The position numbers were made by a program, and so were the translations under genes. A stretch of 64,000 nt of DNA. It comes from Centrapalus pauciflorus (taxonomy: Eukaryota > Streptophyta > Magnoliopsida > Asterales > Asteraceae). The notes under the pieces were generated by a model. That model had not been told where the DNA came from. It ran no database searches and saw only the letters and a list, made by a program, of their open reading frames with translations. This document shows, piece by piece, positions 1-9,486 of the stretch; the stretch's first letter is position 1, and each line of letters opens with the position of its first letter. The DNA lies in assembly GCA_020465985.1 (NCBI GenBank), contig JAANYP010000163.1, forward strand, positions 584,958 through 648,957, read 5' to 3'.

Positions 1-121
<121 letters not shown>

Positions 122-136
122 AGACACGCACACACA

Positions 137-621
137 CATGAGCGGACCCAAGTATATGCGGGGGGTGACGCGTGCCACCGCTCCTTCCGTCAATAACTTT
201 ATTACGTAATGTACTTTTTTTACGATTTTTTGTATGTGCAAACGGTGATTTTTTTAGTGCAACCGTACTTTTTAAATATTAAAACGTAATTAGAATAATT
301 TAATCAAAAAATTATATAATCTTTAATCAAATAAATAAATTTGTAGTATTATTGTTTATAATTTAATGTAACAAATAAAAAACAATGAATTAATTATATA
401 ACACCGAAAATTAAATACCAAATAAGCCAGTATTATTTACTATTTTGGTTCATTTCATCAAAATCAATATCATTAATCTTATTCAATCCCAAAATTTATA
501 AAATTTCAATTAATATTATCGGCTGTTAAACCGACCCGACCAATCTAACTAATAAATTTGTTTAATTGGAAACACGACTCAAATTTGTGCCACCGACGAC
601 CGAAAATCCTGGATCCGCCAC
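137..621. mobile_element. Degenerate hAT-type MITE remnant
   Basis: The right edge reads GGATCCGCCACTG (609-621), the reverse complement of the CAGTGGCGGATCC terminus typical of hAT MITEs and also present in the intact element at 12410. The left edge near 137 (AGCGGACCCAAG) is a poor match to it. No 8-bp target duplication is visible, and the interior is AT-rich with no ORF. The assignment rests mainly on one end. Confidence 0.35.
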
Positions 622-624
622 TGT

Positions 625-635
<11 letters not shown>

Positions 636-666
<31 letters not shown>
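636..666. repeat. (TA)n microsatellite
   Basis: About 15 TA units directly abutting the left end of the Mutator-like element that starts at 667. Confidence 0.95.
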
Positions 667-668
<2 letters not shown>

Positions 669-2199
669 TTGGGATCATTGCAGAACCTTAATTTAGTGCG
701 GAACCATAGAACCAATCTAAACCATTAGATTATAATATTACACTAGGGATAAGATGGTAATTATACAATTAACATTGAATTAATAGCAGCCTACCAAGTT
801 TGACTGTCCTCTTTGACTTTTTTTTTACTCTTTTAATATATAATGGACATGCAGTGTTGCATCGACGTTAAATATACGATATGAAAGTGTTCATTCGACA
901 TCGAATGGTCGTATGGGTAAAAAAAATTTACGAAAAATAAACACGTAAATTTTTTTTCATAAAAATATATTCATGACCGTTCTCGTTAAATCCACCAACT
1001 TTGACTACTAATTTTGACTATTATTTATCTACGTATATGCAGTGTTGCATCGACGTTAAATATACGGTATCAAAGTGTTCATTCGATATCGAATGATCTC
1101 ACCATGATATATTGCATCGTGGTCTGGGTAAAAAAATTTTTACGAAAAATAAAAAAATATATATCATAACCGTTCTCGTTAAATCCACCAACTTTGACTA
1201 CTAATTGTGACTATTATTTTGGCTCTGTTAGTAATGAACGTATATGCAATGTTGCATTGACGTTAAATATACGATATCAAAGTGTTCATTCGATATCGAA
1301 TGATCTTATGATCTCACCATGATATATTGCATCGTGGTCTGGGTAAAATTTTTTTTACGAAAAATAAAAAATATATATCATAACCGTTCTCGTTAAATCC
1401 ACCAACTTTGACTACTAATTGTGACTATTATTTTAGTTCTGTTAATAATGAGCGTATATGCAGTGTTGCATTGACGTTAAATATACGATATCAAAGTGTT
1501 CATTCGATATCGAATGATCTCATTATCTCACCATGATATATTGCATCGTGGTCTGGGTAATTTTTTTTTTACGAAAAATAAACACGTAAAATTTTTTTGA
1601 AAAAAATATATCATGACCGGTCTCGTTTTAAAGAGTATAAAATTCTCGTTTTTATGGTATAATTTTTTTGATTTAAAAATTAATAATATTAATGTTATTT
1701 TAATTTAAAGAAAAAAGATATTTATTTTGCTAATGTCAATCTTTTTGCTATTTCCAATCTTTTCCTTTTTTACCCCTCCAAGAATTAAAATATCACTATT
1801 ACCAATCTTTTTTTCACTAATTTCAAACTTAACTCTTTTAATCAAGACCATTAGATTATTCTAATCTATGGACGATATAGAATAATTTTCTATATAGAAT
1901 AAATATTTTCTATATAGAAAAACTATTTTTTTTAATAAAAACGTTTTTTACTATAAAAATCAATTCTCATGAAAGAAAAATAATATGAAAACGAAAAAAA
2001 GTAAGAGAGAGAAAAAGAAAAAACAGATTTTTTTTCTTCCAAAAATACTCTTTTCACACATTTTCAAGATTCTTCACTATCAAAGTTCTAAATAATTACA
2101 AAATTGTCATCCAATATATCAACCATTGATTCTATTAATCCAAATGTCACAAAAGGTTTTTAAGTTCTCACAATATTTATGATTCTCAATAGAGCACGT

Positions 2200-2202
<3 letters not shown>
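667..2202. mobile_element. Non-autonomous Mutator-like element, copy 1
   Basis: The start (GGTTGGGATCATTGCAG) matches the starts of copies at 9487 and 36248. The motif CCATTAGATTATTCTAATC near 1849, followed by TATGGACGAT, matches their subterminal region. The segment is bounded on both sides by (TA)n, so any target duplication is hidden in TA repeat. It is longer than the other copies because of an internal tandem repeat (847-1640) and extra sequence after 1890. No transposase ORF is present. The right boundary at 2202 is inferred from the TA array and a weak inverted match (CACGTCCC end). Confidence 0.55.
847..1640. repeat. Four-copy tandem repeat of about 190-215 bp
   Basis: The landmark GCAGTGTTGC (or GCAATGTTGC) occurs at 851, 1039, 1246 and 1460, giving periods of 188, 207 and 214. 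Each unit continues with CGACGTTAAATATACG, TTCATTCGA(T/C)ATCGAATG, GGTAAAAAA and, in most units, CGTTCTCGTTAAATCCACC. The related copies at 9487 and 36248 have a single unit, so the amplification is specific to this copy. Confidence 0.9.

Positions 2203-2287
<85 letters not shown>
2203..2287. repeat. (TA)n microsatellite
   Basis: Uninterrupted TA dinucleotide array of about 42 units at the right edge of the Mutator-like element. Reading frames across it (repeated Ile-Tyr) are not genes. Confidence 0.98.
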
Positions 2288-2290
<3 letters not shown>

Positions 2291-2574
2291 CTAATTAACA
2301 TTACACAGATCATATGTGAATTTCACGCAAATCCGAGCACTCTAAGTGCATGAAAACACGCACCACATAAATGCACGTTCACATATATTCAAAATTATGT
2401 AAGTGTACATTCACAACATTTTTTATGAGTTAGGAGATGTAACTGTATATGAAAATTACATATGATCTTCATTATGTTAATTAAAACATATTTATAAAAA
2501 AATTAAAAATGTTTTTTTAAATGTGGTACCTTCGGGTGTGCTGCATAATGGGTTGTACTCTCTCGAACCTTATT

Positions 2575-2576
<2 letters not shown>
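2288..2576. other. Unclassified 289-bp segment between two TA arrays
   Basis: Non-repetitive, gene-free sequence sandwiched between TA arrays. Its right edge (GGTTGTACTCTCTCGAACC) vaguely resembles ends of the Mutator-like family, so it may be another TA-targeted transposon. No clear terminal repeat was found. Confidence 0.3.

Positions 2577-2659
<83 letters not shown>
2577..2659. repeat. (TA)n microsatellite
   Basis: Uninterrupted TA array of about 41 units, followed by AT-rich, A-tract-containing DNA up to the Copia element at 2983. Confidence 0.98.
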
Positions 2660-2661
<2 letters not shown>

Positions 2662-2982
2662 TTTAATCAATAAAAGTCAAAAACATTTTATATTGCAAAC
2701 AAAATTCTAATACAATTAATCAAACATTGAATAAAATTATATAATAAATACTTAAATACACAATTTTTACATATAAAAGGATAAAATAAAAAAGTAAGTA
2801 AAATTTTTATGCAAAAATTAAAACATCGCTAAACAATAAAAGTGATAAAAACCCAAAATGCCAAAAAAAAAAAAAAACAATTACCTAGAGGATTGAACCC
2901 TAAACACCAAGCACATGGGAAGAAAACATATCCACTGGGACAAAAAAAAAAAGAAAAAAAAAAGAAAAAAAAACCTTACTTA

Positions 2983-3212
2983 TGTTATAAAAGGACAATT
3001 ATGGATGATGAATTTTCTTCTTCTTTTACCAAGTGAACAAGCAACACCCAAATAGTAATTTCATTAAATAGGGAATAGTGATTTTTTGTATATAAATAGA
3101 TTCATCAAGGTTTATTGAATGTATGAATTAGTAGAGAAAAATATATGCATCAAAAGGGTTTTCACAACTCTTGGTGATTTCTTAATATCTGAGTTTCTGT
3201 TAGATTATAACA
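2983..3212 (+). repeat. 5' LTR of Copia A
   Basis: 230 bp, TG...CA termini. It contains a TATA-box candidate TATATAAATAG at 3089-3099, expected to drive the genomic transcript. By eye it is identical to the 3' LTR, so insertion was very recent. Confidence 0.97.
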
Positions 3213-3784
3213 CGTTTTTAGCACGAAGAGCTCTGCAATTAAATCAAGAATTAAACGAGGTATGGTTACTTAAAGTTATAACTTATAATGAGAAGATAAT
3301 TACCATAAATAATTAATACGATAACAATAATAATACACTTATGAACTACTAACATGCATTATTATTTCTAACATTTTATTTATGTACTAACATTTAATTA
3401 TGCATACTAATGTTTATTTATGTATTAACGATTACTTCTACTAACGTTTATTTTCTTCATTTACGATAACATTAATTATGATTATTAATTTACATCAATT
3501 AAAATTTTGTTCTTATAATGCAAACTATTAATTCTTTTTATCTTCTTCATAACAAGTTTTTTATATTTTTAATCATTATTTTAAATTAAATGAAAATTAT
3601 CTTTTAATCATTTATTAACATTTAACAACGGTTACATAACTGTTGCAACGGTCAAAAGAAAGAAAAAAATTCAACCGTTTGATGACTCAATTTTTTCTCT
3701 ATAAATACTCCAATATAAAACTTCAATATTTCATTAAATCATTCTTCTTCCTTTCTGAAAAGAAAACTTTTAACTGGTTGAAGA
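3213..3784 (+). promoter_or_regulatory. Copia A leader: splice-donor candidate and internal promoter-like block
   Basis: AGCACGAAGAGCTC just after the LTR is shared with element B and probably covers the primer site, although no standard tRNA match is clear. A consensus splice donor GAG|GTATGG lies at 3260. 3340-3480 repeats short ACTAACATTTATTTATG-like units, as in B. At about 3627-3685 lies a block rich in MYB-core sequences (AACGG, AACTGTTG, CAACGG, CAACCGTTTG), then CTATAAATA at 3699-3707, 86 bp before the small ORF. B has the same block, TATA and spacing (88 bp). The second promoter and the donor are inferences from conservation. Confidence 0.5.
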
Positions 3785-3949
3785 ATGAAGATGCTTCTCT
3801 CGTTTTTGATTTTTCTTATTGTAATACTTTCAATATTTTTCTACTCTTTGTTGCAACTACCATTTGATGAGATGTATCCTTTTCTGGTTCTGTTTTCGTT
3901 TACGATTCTCCCACTATTATGTGCTATAGTTCTTATTAAAATAAATTAA
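3785..3949 (+). CDS. Small hydrophobic two-segment membrane ORF upstream of gag (54 aa)
   Basis: ATG at 3785, TAA at 3947-3949. The predicted 54-residue product has a short positive start (MKM), a hydrophobic segment at about residues 5-25, a polar turn with FDEMY at 27-31, a second hydrophobic segment at about 33-51 and a short IKIN tail. Element B carries the same ORF at 39421-39585 with identical length and no indel. By my codon comparison 12 codons differ silently and 11 by mostly conservative replacements. The stop overlaps the next ATG (TAATG), a layout that could allow reinitiation into the gag frame (14 hydrophobic residues before MANL). I do not recognise a family; a membrane role is inference. 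It would lie inside a leader intron if the 3260 donor joins the 3985 acceptor. Confidence 0.55.
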   Translation: MKMLLSFLIFLIVILSIFFYSLLQLPFDEMYPFLVLFSFTILPLLCAIVLIKIN

Positions 3950-3990
3950 TGCCAATTTTATATTGTTTAACTTTTATTTTGATAGTCAAT

Positions 3991-5031
3991 ATGGCAAATC
4001 TTGAGAAGTTATCATTTGCTGCATTGGACGTAAATGGCAATAACTACATGCCATGGAGCATTGATGTAAAGATACTTTTAACATCAATGGGTATTGTAGA
4101 AACACTAAATGAAAACAACAATTGCTCAATTCAAGAAAAGGCAAAAGCAAATGCATTTCTTCGTAAACATATTGATGAAAATTTGAAATCTGAGTATTTG
4201 AATACGGAAGATCCAAGTATTCTATGGAAAGATTTAAAGGAAAGATATGATCATCAAAGGGAGATTTTGCTTCCAAATGCCAGAAATGATTGGAATAATC
4301 TGAGATTCCAAGATTTTAAGAAAGTGAATGATTATAGCTCTGCATTGTTCAGAATATGTTCACAACTCCAATTTTGTGGTCAGACAGTTACAGATGCGGA
4401 TATGTTGGAAAAAACGTACTCAACATTTCATGCATCAAATGTTACCTTACAACAACAGTATCGAATGCAAAACTTTATAAGATATTCTGAACTTAACACC
4501 GTCCTTCTAGTTGCAGAGAAAAACAATGAACTTTTGATGAAAAATCACCAATCTCGTCCAACTGGATCACTAGCATTACCTGAAGCAAATGCTATAACTA
4601 AAACACATGGACAAGAACGGGGATTTGGTCGTAAACGAGGCCGTGGCCGTGGCCGTGGCTATAATCAAAACAATAATTATAGTTATAATCATGGCTATGG
4701 TCAAAACTATAATCATAACAGAGGTCATTCACGTGGACGTGGACGCGGACGTGGTCATAATAATATTCCACGTGATAAGAAATCTAAATCACAAGAAAGA
4801 CCCAAAAATGATAAACAAAAGGCTAGTGCTTCTCAAGATCCTGAAGATCTTTGTTACCGATGTGGAATGACTGGTCATTGGTCAAGAACTTGCCGCACAA
4901 CACCACATCTCTGCAAACTTTATGAAGAGTCTCTTAAAGGAAAAGAGAAAGAAGCAAATTTTGCTGATCTCCCTGATGTTCCAATGCCCGAACTGAATGC
5001 TTCAGATTTCTTTGATGATTTGGATATCTAA
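3991..5031 (+). CDS. gag: Copia A Gag (capsid and nucleocapsid)
   Basis: 346 codons, open. I chose the ATG at 3991 (MANLEKLSFAALDVNG) because plant Copia Gag proteins typically start with this motif and element B keeps it; an in-frame upstream ATG at 3949 would add 14 hydrophobic residues. The N-terminal two thirds is the helical Copia Gag region (DPSILWKDLKERYDHQRE). Then comes an Arg/Gly-Asn/Tyr-rich basic stretch (about residues 208-260) and one CCHC zinc knuckle (CYRCGMTGHWSRTC, residues 288-301). The tail is acidic (FFDDLDI). Gag packages element RNA into cytoplasmic particles. A splice-acceptor-like TTTTGATAG ends 5 nt before the ATG. In B this ORF is broken. Confidence 0.93.
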   Translation: MANLEKLSFAALDVNGNNYMPWSIDVKILLTSMGIVETLNENNNCSIQEKAKANAFLRKHIDENLKSEYLNTEDPSILWKDLKERYDHQREILLPNARNDWNNLRFQDFKKVNDYSSALFRICSQLQFCGQTVTDADMLEKTYSTFHASNVTLQQQYRMQNFIRYSELNTVLLVAEKNNELLMKNHQSRPTGSLALPEANAITKTHGQERGFGRKRGRGRGRGYNQNNNYSYNHGYGQNYNHNRGHSRGRGRGRGHNNIPRDKKSKSQERPKNDKQKASASQDPEDLCYRCGMTGHWSRTCRTTPHLCKLYEESLKGKEKEANFADLPDVPMPELNASDFFDDLDI

Positions 5032-5195
5032 TAATGTAATCGTGTTTTCGTCTTTCCTAAGCTATGTTTTATTCCTTATGTTTTATTTCTTGTATCACGT
5101 ATTGCACTTTTTTCAATAATAATATGAATGTGTTTCTACTTAACAAATTTTATCATATATACTTATTACTTTATTTTTATGATTAGAAGTCTAAA
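5032..5195 (+). promoter_or_regulatory. gag-pol spacer with splice-acceptor candidate
   Basis: 164-nt T-rich spacer separating gag from pol in a different frame. It ends in TTTTTATGATTAG|AAGTCTAAAATG; the AG is at 5185-5186, ten nt before the pol ATG. Element B has the same arrangement with a stronger pyrimidine tract (40843-40844). Retroelements making Gag and Pol as one frame need no such spacer, so pol may be translated from a spliced RNA. That is inference. Confidence 0.45.
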
Positions 5196-8100
5196 ATGAA
5201 TTTTATCGAAGAACTACATCAAGCAAATTCAGGAGACATCTGTATACCAGATAGTGGAGCAACACACACAATTCTTAAAAAGAAGAAATACTTTTCAGAA
5301 TTAAAGCCAAGTAAAGCAAATATACATACCATATCAGGTCCTGCAGATCTGATTGAGGGAACTGGAAAAGCTCATTTTATATTACCTAATGGTACAAGGT
5401 TTTTGATAAATAATGCTCTATTTTCGCCAAAGTCTAAAAGAAACTTGTTGAGTTTCAATGACATACACCTTAATGGGTATAATACTCAGACTGTGACGAT
5501 AGAGAATGAGAAATTTATGCATATTATTGACAATAACCATGTAGTAGAAAGACTACCAACACTTGGTTCTGGTTTACATTATACATATATAAACATGGTT
5601 GAATCACATCTGGTTGTCAAAGAAATATGTTATGATCCTGGAGAATTAAGTTTATGGCATGACAGATTAGGTCATCCAGGAACAACTATGATGAAGAGGA
5701 TAATTGATAGTACAAATGGACATCCATTGAAGGACCAGAAGATCCCTCAAACAGGTAAGATGATCCCATGTACATCATGTTCTCTTAGAAAATTTATTGT
5801 GAAACATTCACCAACTAAAATTGGAAAAGAAACCTCAATGTTTCTTGAAAGAATTCAAGGTGATATATGTGGACCAATTCATCCGCCATGTGGACCATTT
5901 AGATACTTCATGGTTTTAATAGACGCATCAAGCAGATGGTCTCATGTTTGTTTATTGTCAACCCATAATGTGGCTTTTGCTAAATTTTTTGCTCAGATTA
6001 TTAAATTAAGAGCACATTTCCCTGATTATACCATTAAAAAGGTAAGGCTTGATAATGCTGGTGAATTTACATCTCAAGCTTTCAATGACTATTGCATGTC
6101 TGTTGGAATTAGTGTTGAACATCCAGTTGCTCATGTTCATACACAAAATGGTTTAGCTGAATCATTAATTAAACGTCTTCAGCTAATAGCTAGACCATTA
6201 ATAATGAAGACAAAACTTCCAGTTTCTGTTTGGGGACATGCAATTTTACATGTTGCATCGCTGATTCGTATAAGACCAAGTGCTTATCATAAATTTTCTC
6301 CTCTACAACTTGCTTTTGGTCATGAGCCAAACATTTCCCATCTTCGAATCTTTGGTTGTTCAGTATATGTTCCTATTGCACCACCACAACGTACAAAAAT
6401 GGGACCTCAAAGAAGATTGGGTATATATGTAGGGTATGAAACACCTTCTATAATAAGATACCTTGAACCACTGACGGGTGATGTTTTCACAGCACGGTTT
6501 GCTGATTGCCATTTCAATGAGGCAATTTTCCCAGCATTAGGGGGAGAAAATAAAAGCAAAGAGAAGGATAATCATGGTGTGAACCATCACTGATTCATCT
6601 TGACACTCGGACAAAACAATGTGAACTAGAAGTTCAGAAAATAATGCATTTACAAGAAATTGCAAATCAACTGCCTGATGCATTTACTGATACTAAAAGA
6701 GTGACTAAATCATATGTGCCAGCGGCTAATACACCTGCTAGAATAGAAATTCCAAATAAAAGAGCTGATGATAAAATCACTCAAGAATCAAAAGCACGTC
6801 TGAAACGTGGAAGACCATTTGGTTCCAAGGATAAAAATCCTCGAAAGAGAAAGAGCTCTGAAGATATAACTGATAATAAGAAAAGTGTTCCTGGAGAAAC
6901 GCAAAATAACGATATTTCCAAAGAAGTGGAAATAGATGACTCCAATACTGAGATTGCAATCAATTATGTCCATACAAATATCATATGGAAAAGAAATGAG
7001 ATGGAAGATATTGATGAAAAATTTTCTTATGCTGTTGCATATGATATCATTACTGGAAATGATGATCCAGAACCAAAGTCTGTGGTTGAATGTCAAAACA
7101 GATCTAACTGGCCTAAATGGAAAGAAGCTATGCAAGTTGAATTAAGTTCGTTAAATAAACGAAAAAGTTTTTGGATCAATCATCCTCACACCTAAAGCTG
7201 TAAAACCAGTAGGATACAAATGGGTGTTCATAAGAAAACGAAATGAGAAAAACGAAATTACAAGATACAAAGCAAGACTTGTGGCTCAAGGTTTTTCTCA
7301 ACGACCAGGAATTGATTATGAGGAGACATATTCTCCAGTAATGGATGCAATCACTTTTAGATACCTAATTAGTCTTGCCGTTGCTAACAATTTGGAAATG
7401 CGTCTAATGGATGTTGTTACGGCTTATTTGTATGGATCACTTGATAGTGATATTTATATGAAAATTCCTGAAGGATTTAAAATGCCAGAAGCATTAGGAA
7501 ACAAACCCAAAGAGATGTATTCGATCAAATTGCAAAGATCTTTATATGGGTTGAAACAATCTGGACGCATGTGGTATAATCGATTGAGTGATTATTTGAT
7601 AAGTAAAGGATACACAAACAATCAAATATGTCCATATGTGTTTATAAAGAAGACAAAGGTTGGATATGTTATCATAGCTGTATATGTTGATGATCTAAAT
7701 ATTATTGGCACAATTAATGAGATAAATGAGGTAATTGTGTTATTAAAGAAAGAATTTGAAATGAAAGACCTTGGAAAAACCAAATATTGTCTTGGTTTAC
7801 AGATAGAGCACATGCACAATGGCATACTTGTGCATCAATCAAATTATACGGAAAAGGTCTTAAAACGTTTCAACATGGACAAAGCAAATCCTTTAAGCAC
7901 ACCAATGGTTGTTAGATCACTTAATGTTGATAAGGATCCATTTCGTCCTCAAGAAGAGAATGAATATTTACTTGGTCCAGAAGTATCATATCTTAGTGCA
8001 ATTGGAGCTTTAATGTATCTTACAAACTGTACAGACCTGACATTTCTTTTGCAGTAAATCTGTTGGCAAGATTTAGTTCAGCTCCCACCAAACGACATTG

Positions 8101-8680
8101 GATAGGAATCAAACACGTTTTCCGATACCTTCGAGGAACCACTAATTTGGGATTATTTTATTCTAACAATTCAAAAGAAGGTTTACTTGGATATGTAGAT
8201 GCAGGTTACTTATCTGATCCACACAAAGCAAAATCTCAAACAGGATACGTGTTTTTAAATGGTGGTACTGCAATTTCCTGGCGTTCTCAGAAGCAAACAC
8301 TTGTTACAACATCCTCAAATCATGCTGAAGTTATTGCACTACACGAAGCTAGTAGAGAAAGTGTATGGCTGAAATCTGTGACAGAACTTATTTTGTCTTC
8401 TTGTGGACTAGAGATGAGCAAAAGTCCAACTTTGATTTATGAAGACAATGCAGCTTGCGTGTCGCAGATGAAAGAATGATATATCAAGAGTGACAGAACC
8501 AAACATATTCCACCAAGATTTTTCGCTTACACGCAAGATCTCATAAAGGACAATCAGATTGAAATGAAATACATTCAGTCTAGTAACAATTCAGCAGATC
8601 TCTTTACAAAGGCACTTCCCAAAGCGATTTTCAGAAAACACGTCCACAACATTGGAATGCGACATGTACAAAACATGTGA
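5196..8680 (+). pseudogene. pol: Copia A Pol polyprotein, broken (PR-IN-RT-RNaseH)
   Basis: Domains in order: aspartic protease (DSGA, residues 19-22); GAG-pre-integrase and zinc-binding part (LWHDRLGHPG ... CTSC); integrase core with catalytic D, DNAGEF and NGLAES; reverse transcriptase (RSLYGLKQSGRMW, YVDD at 7683-7694); RNase H (YVDAGYLSD, TSSNHAEV, YEDNAAC). Relative to copy B there is a 1-bp loss near 6570 (stop at 6593), a 1-bp gain in an A run near 7164 (stop at 7195), a 1-bp loss near 8032 (stop at 8057) and GGA to TGA at 8477-8479. The frame then runs on to a TGA at 8678-8680. All catalytic residues are still visible, so decay is recent, or the indels are sequencing errors. Confidence 0.95.
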
Positions 8681-8828
8681 TGATTTTCAGATGGCAATAT
8701 GGGGGGGAGTCAACCAATCGATGTACTCTTTTTCCCTTGACTAAAGTTTTTTCCCACTAGGTTTTTCTTTAGCAAGGTTTTTAATGAGACAGCATTTCAT
8801 GGTTGGACTCTTACTAAAATTATCATCC

Positions 8829-8837
8829 AAGGGGGAG
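8829..8837 (+). promoter_or_regulatory. Polypurine tract of Copia A
   Basis: AAGGGGGAG immediately before the 3' LTR; the plus-strand DNA primer of LTR retrotransposons. Element B has the identical tract at 59874-59882. Confidence 0.9.
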
Positions 8838-9067
8838 TGTTATAAAAGGACAATTATGGATGATGAATTTTCTTCTTCTTTTACCAAGTGAACAAGCAAC
8901 ACCCAAATAGTAATTTCATTAAATAGGGAATAGTGATTTTTTGTATATAAATAGATTCATCAAGGTTTATTGAATGTATGAATTAGTAGAGAAAAATATA
9001 TGCATCAAAAGGGTTTTCACAACTCTTGGTGATTTCTTAATATCTGAGTTTCTGTTAGATTATAACA
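8838..9067 (+). repeat. 3' LTR of Copia A
   Basis: 230 bp, apparently identical to the 5' LTR; ends ...ATTATAACA followed by AATTA. Confidence 0.97.
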
Positions 9068-9151
9068 AATTAATAATTATCAATTTATACAATGGACAGC
9101 ATAGCTTATTAGCTTTTTGGCAAACACCTCAGGTAAATAAGTAAGCACTTA

Positions 9152-9473
9152 GGGGCGTTTGGTTCACGGAATCTGATGGAATTGGAATGAAAATTCCATT
9201 CCGATGAGTTGTTTGGCAGTAAAAAGAAATGGAATGAGAATTCATTTTTTAAAGAAAAACCCCACTTTTGAAGAAATCTATTTTCATTGGGTTAGTGCCA
9301 TGGAATTTAAATTTCATTCTAAAGATTTTAACAGTGCTAAAACCAAACTCTAGACTTCATTTTCAACAGCCTCCATTTTTATTCCGACAGATTCCATTCC
9401 TTCCAGAATCTAGAATTCCATTCCTTAACAGATTCCTTTCCAGAAATAAACATTCTGCGAACCAAACGCCGCC
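9152..9473. mobile_element. Tourist-like (PIF/Harbinger) MITE
   Basis: 322-bp element with terminal inverted repeats GGGGCGTTTGGTTC and GAACCAAACGCCGCC (allowing small differences), flanked on both sides by TTA (9149-9151, 9474-9476). The 3-bp TTA duplication and GGCGTTTGGTT-type ends are typical of Tourist MITEs. The interior is internally complementary (GGAATGAGAATTC). The ORF read across it is not a gene. Confidence 0.85.
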
Positions 9474-9486
9474 TTAATTTGTTATA

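Larger units (their letters stand above)
2983..9067 (+). mobile_element. Ty1/copia LTR retrotransposon A, full length
   Basis: 6085-bp element. The LTRs (2983-3212 and 8838-9067, 230 bp each, TGTTATAA...ATAACA) look identical by eye. Flanks are ACTTA (2978-2982) and AATTA (9068-9072), an imperfect 5-bp target duplication. Order inside: leader with a small hydrophobic ORF, gag, then pol with protease, integrase, reverse transcriptase and RNase H. Integrase ahead of reverse transcriptase is diagnostic of Ty1/copia. A purine tract AAGGGGGAG abuts the 3' LTR. gag is open; pol carries three frameshifts and one stop. Element B (38461-60121) belongs to the same family. Confidence 0.97.

Noticed and set aside
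2119..2313. Minus-strand ORF with repeated Ile-Tyr
   Set aside because: Translation of the (TA)n array; no gene content.
3119..3316. 65-codon ORF across the Copia A 5' LTR end
   Set aside because: Spans the LTR and leader, is not conserved in element B and has no domain.
4607..4870. Alternative-frame ORFs over the RG-rich gag region (also 40225-40530 and reverse frames)
   Set aside because: Produced by repetitive Arg/Gly codons; the gag frame is the conserved one.
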